From: Betaproteobacteria bacterium
GTDB lineage: Bacteria; Pseudomonadota; Gammaproteobacteria; Burkholderiales; Rhodocyclaceae
DNA length: 5,975 nt
Reading direction: 5' to 3'
NCBI GenBank assembly: GCA_028065725.1
Contig: JAPTVL010000375.1
Coordinates: 1 to 5,975, forward strand
Position numbers and translations under genes: made by a program. A model generated the notes under the pieces. That model was given only the letters and a program-made list of their open reading frames with translations, was not told the origin of the DNA and made no database searches. Positions 1 to 4,342 of this stretch are shown here, one piece after another (within the stretch, counting starts at the first letter, position 1; every line of letters begins with the position of its first letter).

Positions 1-138
1 GAAGGGGGAACGTTTCCTGCCCGCTGATCGCGTCACTACAGGGTGGAGCAAGCTTGGCAGGTTCGGCTATGCCTTAGCGTGCTTTATTTTCCGTTTTCTG
101 AGACGACCCCTGCCTCGCCGGAAGTGGCGATGCTCGAG
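1..138. other. Non-coding flank beyond trfA, content unassigned
   Basis: This stretch lies beyond the trfA terminator and I find no supportable gene in it. The open frame that begins at 43 on the plus strand runs antisense through trfA and is a shadow. A short T-rich patch lies around 84-102, and a 5-bp inverted repeat (TCGCC/GGCGA, 115-119 and 126-130) sits next to it, too weak to call a terminator. No TrfA-type iterons and no consensus DnaA boxes are visible, so the vegetative origin is not here. In IncP-1 plasmids the segment between trfA and oriV is known as a place where transposons insert, but no transposon end is visible here. Confidence 0.5.
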
Positions 139-167
139 AAAAAAAGCCGCCTCGATCTCGGGCGGCT
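139..167 (-). terminator. Intrinsic terminator of the ssb-trfA operon
   Basis: Read on the minus strand, a 7-bp perfect stem AGCCGCC/GGCGGCT with a 9-base loop is followed directly by a run of seven T. It begins 23 bases after the trfA stop codon. GC stem plus U-tract is the classic Rho-independent pattern, and the position fits the end of the leftward replication transcript. On the plus strand the stem is preceded by A and followed by no T-run, so it should act in one direction only. Confidence 0.88.
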
Positions 168-189
168 CCAGGGGAGGGCAGGGGGGCGA

Positions 190-1410
190 TCACCGCTTGC
201 AATGCACCAGGTCGTCGTTCACCCACGCACTTTCGACCAGGCCGTTTTCGCGCAGCTCGTCGCACGCTTCGCCTACCTGCTCGCGCCACTTCTTCGGCCG
301 GGTGGAATCCGAGCCGCACATCAGCCGGAACGTCTCCAGCTTGAGCGGGTACGGCTCCTTGTGGGTGGCGAAGTAGTCGAACATGCGCCGCGCGGTGGGC
401 GACAGCTTGCGGTACTTCTCCCACACGAATTTCGTGTAGTGGTCGCCGGCGAACAGCACCACGATTTCGGCGTCGATCTCGACCTGGCAGCGCGACGTGC
501 GCTTGCCGCGATCCAGGACGCGGAAGCGCCGGATCAGCGACACCGATTCGAGCCGGCCGATGCGTTGGGATGAGAACTGCATGGCCGACGCCTGGAGCCG
601 CGTCAGGCATTCCTCGGCCCTTGTGTAGTACCGACCGTTGATTGACCAGTCCAAGTCCTGGCAAAGCTCGTAGAACGTGAAGGAAACCGGCTCTCCGAGC
701 GCGGTGCGCTTCGCGTACTCCAGCACCTGGGCGAATACCAGCTCGTCGTCGTCGGCGCGCAGCTCGATCCCGGTGTAGGTGATCTCCACGTCTTTGTTGA
801 CGTGGTAGATCGACTGGCCTTGCAGCGCGGCGCGCGGCACCTTCTTGTTGCGGACGGTGAAGATCGCCGACCGCCCGAAGTCGTTGGGCAGTGCCCGCAT
901 GTGATCCGGCCAGGGAGCCAGGTCGAACAGCGAGAGCTGCATGTCCTTGATCTGCTGCTTCGTGTGCTTGAGCAAGGCCGTCTGCTTGGCCTCGCTGACC
1001 TTCTCGGCCAGCTCACCGCCGGCCGTTCGCTTCTTGGTCGCCATCGCACTACTCCGTTTGTCCTGGGCCAGCGCGCCGATCTGCTCGGCCATCTTGTTCA
1101 CGGCGGTGCGCGGTTCGGGCGGCAGGCCCATCGTGCGCGCAAGCTCGGCCGATTCCTGCGCCATGCGCTCGGATCGCTCGACGGCGGCACTTGCCGGCGT
1201 CGGTAGCTTCGGCGGCAAAGCCGCCTCGTTGTCGCCGGCCGTGGCCGGCAGCTCGAAGAGGGAACCGGCGGGGCGGAAGGCCCCGCCGGCGCTGCCCGAG
1301 TCCCTGCGAGCGGCGGCGGTACGGGCGGCAAGGTCGGTGGCGTCGGCTTCGCTAAGCCCGCCCTCGATGAGCTTGCGCCTGTATTCCTGCTCGTTGAACT
1401 CGTTCTGCAT
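190..1410 (-). CDS. trfA: Replication initiator TrfA (long form, TrfA1)
   Basis: TrfA is the IncP-1 plasmid replication initiator. It binds iterons in oriV, opens the origin and helps load host DnaB helicase and the polymerase clamp. The protein is 406 aa, against 382 in RK2. Residues from about 123 to the end closely match the RK2 protein as I know it, for example HTKQQIKDMQLSLFD at 149-163, KLSPTARRMFDYF at 335-347 and the C-terminus VNDDLVHCKR. QLSLF at 158-162 is the known sliding-clamp-binding motif of TrfA. The conserved C-terminal part is the winged-helix DNA-binding region of this family. The first 122 residues are divergent, Ala/Pro-rich and carry the extra length. The ATG at 1410 has a strong Shine-Dalgarno GGAGGGAG 5 bases upstream. 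It is second gene of the operon, 46 bases after ssb, and is followed by a clear terminator. An internal start gives a shorter form. Confidence 0.97.
   Translation of the reverse strand: MQNEFNEQEYRRKLIEGGLSEADATDLAARTAAARRDSGSAGGAFRPAGSLFELPATAGDNEAALPPKLPTPASAAVERSERMAQESAELARTMGLPPEPRTAVNKMAEQIGALAQDKRSSAMATKKRTAGGELAEKVSEAKQTALLKHTKQQIKDMQLSLFDLAPWPDHMRALPNDFGRSAIFTVRNKKVPRAALQGQSIYHVNKDVEITYTGIELRADDDELVFAQVLEYAKRTALGEPVSFTFYELCQDLDWSINGRYYTRAEECLTRLQASAMQFSSQRIGRLESVSLIRRFRVLDRGKRTSRCQVEIDAEIVVLFAGDHYTKFVWEKYRKLSPTARRMFDYFATHKEPYPLKLETFRLMCGSDSTRPKKWREQVGEACDELRENGLVESAWVNDDLVHCKR
1042..1055 (-). promoter_or_regulatory. Internal translation start and RBS for short TrfA (TrfA2)
   Basis: Codon 123 of trfA is ATG (1042-1044 on the minus strand), preceded 7 bases upstream by GGAG (1052-1055). 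The sequence that follows, MATKKRTAGG, aligns with MTTKKRKTAG, the known start of the short form (codon 98) in RK2. The product would be 284 aa, against 285 in RK2. In RK2 the two forms are made from one mRNA, and the short form is enough for replication in many hosts while the long form is needed in some, such as Pseudomonas aeruginosa. Seen: ATG and SD. Known: the two forms in RK2. Inferred: the same use here. Confidence 0.85.
1211..1289. repeat. Three consecutive perfect inverted repeats inside the trfA1-only coding region
   Basis: Three short perfect inverted repeats lie in a row within codons of about residues 41-67 of long TrfA. They are GGCGGC/GCCGCC with a 3-base loop (1211-1225), GCCGGCC/GGCCGGC with a 2-base centre (1234-1249), and CCGGCGGGGC/GCCCCGCCGG with a 5-base loop (1265-1289, 10-bp stem). 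All are GC-rich and would fold in the mRNA. The middle one shares the 14-base core CCGGCCGTGGCCGG with the hairpin between ssb and trfA. They lie upstream of the internal start. High GC raises the chance background, but the density of perfect stems is notable. Confidence 0.6.
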
Positions 1411-1415
1411 CTAAT

Positions 1416-1423
1416 CTCCCTCC
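1416..1423 (-). promoter_or_regulatory. Strong ribosome binding site for long TrfA
   Basis: GGAGGGAG on the minus strand, ending 5 bases before the ATG at 1410, is a near-ideal Shine-Dalgarno sequence and fixes the start of the 406-aa form. It lies only 9 bases downstream, in transcript sense, of the GC-rich hairpin at 1433-1450. Confidence 0.8.
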
Positions 1424-1432
1424 TAGCATACT

Positions 1433-1450
1433 GCCCGGCCGTGGCCGGGC
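1433..1450. repeat. Perfect inverted repeat between ssb and trfA
   Basis: GCCCGGCC/GGCCGGGC, an 8-base perfect inverted repeat around GT, starts 6 bases after the ssb stop codon. As RNA it would fold as about 7 bp with a 4-base loop. It has no T-tract in either direction, so it is not a standard terminator. It could stabilise the ssb message end, act as a processing or pausing site, or tune trfA translation. No function can be assigned from sequence. Confidence 0.65.
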
Positions 1451-1456
1451 CTGGCC

Positions 1457-1798
1457 TTACTGGCCGCCGCCTGGCGCTTTGGTGTCCAGGTATTCGATTT
1501 CCTCGGCGATGAAATCGAAGCCGTATTCGGTCTTGCCGTCCTTCTCGTACTTCGTCGGCTCGATGCGGCCCTGGACGAACACCTTGGAGCCTTTGCCCAG
1601 GTACTTGCCCGCGTTCTCGGCCAGGCCGCCGAACGACTTGATGCGGAAGAAGTCCGTCTGCTCCTGCTTCGCACCGGCTGCGTTGCGCCACACGCGATTG
1701 ACAGCCAGGTCGAAAACGGCGCGGGCGCTGTTTTCGCTATGGCGAACGTCGGTATCGCGGGTAAGATTACCGATAAACTGGAACAGGTTGTGGCTCAT
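1457..1798 (-). CDS. ssb: Plasmid single-stranded DNA-binding protein
   Basis: Ssb coats single-stranded DNA during plasmid replication and possibly after transfer. The 113-aa product has the SSB OB-fold along most of its length: NLFQFIGNLTRDTDVR at residues 4-19, VWRN at 36-39 (W37 lines up with the stacking Trp40 of E. coli SSB), EQTDFFRI at 46-53 (region of Trp54) and YLGKGSKVFVQGRI at 66-79. It ends KAPGGGQ, so the long flexible linker and acidic DDDIPF-type tip of chromosomal SSB are absent. The short length agrees with the IncP-1 SSB of RK2/R751. The ATG at 1798 has AAAGGAG 8 bases upstream. It is first in the operon with trfA, driven by the promoter at 1830-1858. Confidence 0.95.
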   Translation of the reverse strand: MSHNLFQFIGNLTRDTDVRHSENSARAVFDLAVNRVWRNAAGAKQEQTDFFRIKSFGGLAENAGKYLGKGSKVFVQGRIEPTKYEKDGKTEYGFDFIAEEIEYLDTKAPGGGQ

Positions 1799-1829
1799 TC
1801 GTCATGCTCCTTTCGCTAATGGAGTCGTC

Positions 1830-1858
1830 AGTTTAGCTAAACCTGCGTCCGTGGTCAA
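1830..1858 (-). promoter_or_regulatory. Promoter of the ssb-trfA operon (trfAp)
   Basis: On the minus strand TTGACC (1858-1853) is separated by 17 bases from TAAACT (1835-1830), a strong sigma-70-type promoter. Transcription would start near 1823, about 25 bases before the ssb ATG. The -10 box overlaps the KorA operator and a KorB operator lies just behind the -35 box. This matches the known trfA promoter of RK2, which is repressed by KorA and KorB. Start position is estimated from spacing only. Confidence 0.9.
1831..1842. promoter_or_regulatory. KorA operator (OA)
   Basis: GTTTAGCTAAAC is a perfect 12-base palindrome and is the known KorA operator of IncP-1 plasmids. It covers most of the -10 box of the ssb-trfA promoter, so bound KorA would block that promoter. 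In RK2 KorA binding at this position also relieves interference with the opposing trbA promoter. KorA itself is not encoded in this window. Confidence 0.93.
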
Positions 1859-1877
1859 GAACTTTAGCGGCTAAAAT
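1849..1877 (+). promoter_or_regulatory. Candidate trbA promoter
   Basis: TAAAAT at 1872-1877 is a good -10 box for rightward transcription into trbA, placing the start near 1884. The bases 17 upstream (CCGTGG, 1849-1854) are a poor -35 match, so the promoter looks weak or helped by other factors. It overlaps the leftward promoter and the KorB operator. A divergent, overlapping trbA promoter is known at this place in RK2. The exact boxes here are inferred. Confidence 0.45.
1863..1875. promoter_or_regulatory. KorB operator (OB) between trfAp and trbA
   Basis: TTTAGCGGCTAAA matches the IncP-1 KorB operator TTTAGCSGCTAAA exactly. Its centre is about 46 bases upstream of the estimated ssb-trfA transcription start, just behind the -35 box, and its right end overlaps the candidate trbA -10 box. 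KorB is a ParB-family protein that represses many IncP-1 promoters and helps in partition. It is encoded elsewhere. Confidence 0.93.
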
Positions 1878-1911
1878 TTTCTGCCGCCCGCACAGAGAAG
1901 GCATACGGGCC

Positions 1912-2274
1912 TTGTACAACTACATCTTCTTCACGAACGTGCTCCGGCTGCTCGATGAGCGGCACATGACGAAAAAGGAGCTATCGGACAGGTCGGGGGT
2001 TTCGATCTCCTTCCTGTCCGATCTCACTACTGGCAAAGCCAACCCCTCCCTAAAGGTGATGGAGGACATTGCGCAGGCCCTTGAAACTCCCCTGCCGCTC
2101 CTGCTTGAATCGACCGACCTGGACAAAGAAGCCCTTGACACCCTGGCCGGCGGCAAGGCACCCCGAAGCCTGCCGCCAGGCTTCGAGCGCGTGGCGGCCG
2201 TGCTGCCAGAACACCAGGCGTTCATCGTCAAGAAGTGGGGCGAAGCGACAAGGAAGAAACTTAGAGGGAGTTGA
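1912..2274 (+). CDS. trbA: Transcriptional regulator TrbA of conjugative transfer
   Basis: TrbA is the IncP-1 repressor of transfer genes. Residues about 8-65 form an XRE-type helix-turn-helix domain, with TKKELSDRSG at 20-29 and the recognition helix SISFLSDLTTGK at 31-42. After a linker (about 68-87), residues 88-113 (LPPGFERVAAVLPEHQAFIV, then KKWGEA) closely resemble the C-terminal domain of KorA (LPEGYARVTAVLPEHQAYIV in RK2, from memory). That domain is used for dimerisation and for cooperation with KorB. The start is TTG at 1912 with GAGAAGG 10 bases upstream. The only other in-frame choices, GTG at 1939 and ATG at 1966, would cut into the helix-turn-helix domain. It sits between the replication and transfer operons and coordinates them. 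The 120-aa length fits the family. Confidence 0.93.
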   Translation: MYNYIFFTNVLRLLDERHMTKKELSDRSGVSISFLSDLTTGKANPSLKVMEDIAQALETPLPLLLESTDLDKEALDTLAGGKAPRSLPPGFERVAAVLPEHQAFIVKKWGEATRKKLRGS

Positions 2275-2335
2275 CGCCAGGATGTGAGAAGGGAAGGGAA
2301 GCGGCGCGGAACTGAGCCACAAGAGCCAGCCAAGT

Positions 2336-2348
2336 TTTAGCCGCTAAA
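2336..2348. promoter_or_regulatory. KorB operator (OB) far upstream of trbB
   Basis: TTTAGCCGCTAAA is an exact KorB operator, the reverse complement form of the one at 1863-1875. Its centre is about 185 bases upstream of the TrbA-type operator and about 215 upstream of the estimated trbB transcription start. In RK2 a KorB site at a similar distance represses the trbB promoter from afar, together with TrbA. The two KorB sites flank trbA. Confidence 0.92.
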
Positions 2349-2353
2349 GCCCG

Positions 2354-2374
2354 CCGGGGTGGCTCAACCCCCGG
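2354..2374. repeat. Inverted repeat downstream of trbA
   Basis: CCGGGG (2354-2359) pairs with CCCCGG (2369-2374) over a 9-base loop. It starts 6 bases after the KorB operator. No T-run follows on either strand, so it is not an intrinsic terminator. Its role is unknown and it may be chance in GC-rich DNA. Confidence 0.4.
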
Positions 2375-2411
2375 ACAACCCATAACGCAAACGCCACGGG
2401 TTCGGCGCGAG

Positions 2412-2430
2412 GGCGCACGGAGCATGCGCC
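2412..2430. repeat. Second inverted repeat in the trbA-trbB gap
   Basis: GGCGCA (2412-2417) and TGCGCC (2425-2430) form a perfect 6-bp stem with a 7-base loop. No T-tract follows. It lies between the KorB operator and the TrbA-type operator. No function can be assigned. Confidence 0.4.
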
Positions 2431-2521
2431 GCGTTGTCGCCTCTTTCGCCCCTGCAATCCGCGATGCAACGTCGCGGCCGAAGTCACCCTTGTGCGCTTC
2501 GGTGTTGCGGTCGAAATTAGT

Positions 2522-2550
2522 TCGGTATATCGTATGAACCTGTGTAGAAT
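2522..2550 (+). promoter_or_regulatory. trbB promoter (start of the trb transfer operon)
   Basis: TAGAAT at 2545-2550 is a fair -10 box, giving a start near 2557 and a leader of about 27 bases. At a 17-base spacing the -35 region is TCGGTA (2522-2527), a poor match that lies inside the TrbA-type operator. An alternative pair is TTGCGG (2505-2510) with TATCGT (2528-2533). Weak -35 boxes suit a promoter tightly held by TrbA and KorB. This promoter is expected to drive trbB and the genes that follow. Confidence 0.6.
2523..2532. promoter_or_regulatory. TrbA-type operator at the trbB promoter
   Basis: CGGTATATCG is an imperfect palindrome that differs by one base from CGATATATCG, which I recall as the TrbA recognition sequence described for RK2. 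It is enclosed by GTT and AAC arms (GTTCGGTATATCGTATGAAC, 2519-2538, outer four bases of each arm palindromic). It covers the likely -35 region of the trbB promoter, so TrbA binding there would repress the trb operon. The recalled consensus was not checked. Confidence 0.7.
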
Positions 2551-2564
2551 GCGCGAAACGCAAC

Positions 2565-2582
2565 GGCATACAGGGCATACGG
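2565..2582 (+). repeat. Heptamer direct repeat before the trbB start, shared with trbA leader
   Basis: GGCATAC occurs at 2565-2571 and 2574-2580, a 9-base period, just before the trbB ATG at 2584. The second copy extends to GGCATACGG (2574-2582), the same 9-mer that sits at 1900-1908 just before the trbA TTG start. It could affect translation start or be an initial transcribed element, or it may be coincidence. Confidence 0.5.
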
Positions 2583-2583
2583 A

Positions 2584-3546
2584 ATGACCGACCAGAAACC
2601 AGAACACAACAGCATCAAGGAACGGGCGAAGAAGAAGCTCGAACGCGACATGGGGCCGGAGCTGCTGGCCGCCCTCAACGATCCCAAGACCGTTGAAATC
2701 ATGCTCAACGCGGACGGCAAGCTCTGGCTCGAACGCCTGGGCGAGCCGATGAAGTGCATCGGCACGCTGCGCGTCGCGCAGGCGCAAGCCATCATCGAAA
2801 CCATCGCGGGCTACCACGGCAAGGAAGTCACGCGCTCCAAGCCGATCCTGGAAGGCGAGCTGCCCCTTGATGGCAGTCGCTTCGCCGGCCAGCTCCCGCC
2901 GGTTGTGCCCGCACCCACCTTCGCCATTCGGAAGAAGGCCGTCGCCATCTTCACGCTCGATCAGTACGTCGAACGCGGAATCATGACCGCGCCGCAGCGC
3001 GAGGCATTGATTGCAGCGGTGCGCGCGCACCGGAACATCCTTGTGATCGGCGGCACCGGCTCGGGCAAGACCACGCTGGTGAACGCGATCATCAACGAGA
3101 TGGTGATTCAAGACCCGACCGAGCGGGTTTTCATCATCGAGGACACCGGCGAAATCCAGTGCGCCGCCGAGAACTACGTCCAGTACCACACCAGCATCGA
3201 CGTGAACATGACGGCGCTGCTGAAAACCACCCTCCGCATGCGCCCCGACCGAATCCTGGTCGGCGAGGTGCGCGGCCCCGAAGCCCTTGATCTGTTGATG
3301 GCCTGGAACACCGGGCACGAAGGAGGTGCTGCAACCCTGCACGCAAACAACGCCAAAGCTGGATTGGATCGGCTCGCCATGCTCATCAGCATGCACCCCG
3401 ATTCCCCGAAACCCATTGAACCGCTTATCGGCGAGGCGGTTCACGTGGTTGTTCATATCGCCCGCGTCGAAGGCTCGCGGCGCATCCAGGAAATCTTGGA
3501 GGTTTCCGGGTTCGCCAACGGCCAGTACATCACCAAAACCCTCTGA
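2584..3546 (+). CDS. trbB: Conjugal transfer ATPase TrbB (VirB11 family)
   Basis: TrbB is the cytoplasmic hexameric ATPase at the base of the mating-pair-formation type IV secretion system. It powers pilus assembly and substrate passage. The 320-aa length equals RP4 TrbB. Residues about 1-145 are the N-terminal domain and 150-320 the RecA-like motor. Visible motifs are Walker A GGTGSGKT (156-163), the Asp box RVFIIEDTGEIQ (181-192), Walker B-region RILVGEVRGPEALD (223-236) and the His box TGHEGGAATLHAN (243-255). No signal peptide or membrane segment is present, as expected. The ATG at 2584 has only a weak Shine-Dalgarno (GGG at 2573-2575). It is the first gene of the trb operon, 16 bases before trbC. 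Confidence 0.97.
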   Translation: MTDQKPEHNSIKERAKKKLERDMGPELLAALNDPKTVEIMLNADGKLWLERLGEPMKCIGTLRVAQAQAIIETIAGYHGKEVTRSKPILEGELPLDGSRFAGQLPPVVPAPTFAIRKKAVAIFTLDQYVERGIMTAPQREALIAAVRAHRNILVIGGTGSGKTTLVNAIINEMVIQDPTERVFIIEDTGEIQCAAENYVQYHTSIDVNMTALLKTTLRMRPDRILVGEVRGPEALDLLMAWNTGHEGGAATLHANNAKAGLDRLAMLISMHPDSPKPIEPLIGEAVHVVVHIARVEGSRRIQEILEVSGFANGQYITKTL

Positions 3547-3562
3547 CTAGGAGTTACGACCA

Positions 3563-4027
3563 ATGCAAGCAACCTTCCCGGCATTCCGCCTCAACCGCAA
3601 CGCCCTGTTCTACATGGGCCTCTTCGCCCTCCTGGCGTTCTTCCTGCTGGCCCCCCAGCACGCATTCGCCTCCGAGGGCACCGGCGGCTCTCTGCCGTAT
3701 GAGAGCTGGCTGACCAACCTCCGCAACTCCGTCACCGGCCCGGTGGCCTTCGCGCTGTCGATCATCGGCATCGTGGTCGCCGGCGGCATCCTGATCTTCG
3801 GCGGCGAACTCAACGGCTTCTTCCGCACGTTGATCTTCATCGTCCTGGTCATGGCCCTGCTGGTCGGCGCGCAGAACATGATGAGCACGTTCTTCGGCCG
3901 TGGCGCGGAAATCGCCGCCCTGACCGATGGCGCGCTGCACCAGGTCAAGGTCGCCGCGCTGGACGTGGCCGGCTTCCCCGGCGAAGCCGTCATGCGCTGG
4001 GCCGAGCGCGGCCACATCGCGGGGTAA
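3563..4027 (+). CDS. trbC: Pilin precursor TrbC (VirB2 family, cyclised pilin)
   Basis: TrbC is the precursor of the IncP conjugative pilin. The 154-aa protein has a long hydrophobic signal region (residues about 15-32) ending in AFA, with cleavage expected after A36. The mature part would be S37-G114 (78 aa, starting [13 protein letters not shown]), the same length as the cyclic RP4 pilin, and is followed by AEIA (115-118), the tetrapeptide removed when TraF joins the ends in RP4. Two membrane segments lie at about 59-81 and 88-105. The C-terminal piece after AEIA is 36 residues, longer than the 27 in RP4, and divergent. It is discarded in RP4. TAGGAG 9 bases upstream serves the ATG at 3563. 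The TraF cyclase is not in this window. Confidence 0.96.
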   Translation: MQATFPAFRLNRNALFYMGLFALLAFFLLAPQHAFASEGTGGSLPYESWLTNLRNSVTGPVAFALSIIGIVVAGGILIFGGELNGFFRTLIFIVLVMALLVGAQNMMSTFFGRGAEIAALTDGALHQVKVAALDVAGFPGEAVMRWAERGHIAG

Positions 4028-4030
4028 GTC

Positions 4031-4342
4031 ATGGCTCTGCGCGCGATCCCCATCCGTAGGGCCGGCAACCGAGAAAACCTGTTCATGGGCGGGGATCGTG
4101 AGCTGGTGATGTTCTCGGGCCTGCTGGCCGGCGCGCTGATTTTCAGCGCCCAAGAAGTGAGGGCAACGGTGTTCGGCATCGCCTTGTGGTTCGGCGCGCT
4201 CTTCGCGCTGCGCCTCATGGCGAAGGCCGATCCGAAGCTGCGACACGTGTACCTGCGGCACCGCCGGTACAAGCCGTACTACCCGGCTCGCAGCACGCCC
4301 TTCCGTGACAACACGCCGAGTCAAGGGAAGCAATACAAATGA
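4031..4342 (+). CDS. trbD: Type IV secretion inner-membrane protein TrbD (VirB3 family)
   Basis: TrbD is a small inner-membrane component of the mating-pair-formation complex, related to VirB3, and works with the TrbE ATPase. The 103-aa length equals RP4 TrbD. The N-terminus (IPIRRAGNRENLFMGGDREL, residues 6-25) carries the conserved VirB3-type patch, followed by two membrane segments (about 26-40 and 45-62) and a basic C-terminal tail rich in Arg, Lys and Tyr (YLRHRRYKPYYP at 74-85). The ATG lies 3 bases after the trbC stop, and its Shine-Dalgarno GGGG (4021-4024) is inside the last trbC codons. Its stop overlaps the trbE start (ATGA), so translation is probably coupled. Confidence 0.95.
   Translation: MALRAIPIRRAGNRENLFMGGDRELVMFSGLLAGALIFSAQEVRATVFGIALWFGALFALRLMAKADPKLRHVYLRHRRYKPYYPARSTPFRDNTPSQGKQYK

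Larger units (their letters stand above)
2275..2583. other. trbA-trbB intergenic control region
   Basis: This 309-base gap has no convincing gene. It contains a KorB operator (2336-2348), two small inverted repeats (2354-2374 and 2412-2430), a TrbA-type operator (2523-2532), the trbB promoter and a repeated heptamer before the trbB start. A minus-strand open frame across it (2261-2578) resembles no protein I know and would run against both neighbours. No T-tract terminator is visible after trbA, so readthrough from trbA into trbB is possible. Confidence 0.75.

Noticed and set aside
43..573. Plus-strand open frame starting in the left flank
   Set aside because: Most of it is antisense to the conserved C-terminal part of trfA and it reads through the terminator hairpin.
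2354..2374. Intrinsic terminator after trbA
   Set aside because: The stem has only 6 bp and no T-tract on either side.
2261..2578. Minus-strand open frame filling the trbA-trbB gap
   Set aside because: It covers the KorB and TrbA operators and the trbB promoter, with no known domain. Regulatory DNA explains the region better.
2344..3456. Long minus-strand open frame (370 codons) opposite trbB
   Set aside because: It is antisense to a clear VirB11 ATPase with all motifs, and its length is explained by GC-rich codon bias. It has no recognisable domain.
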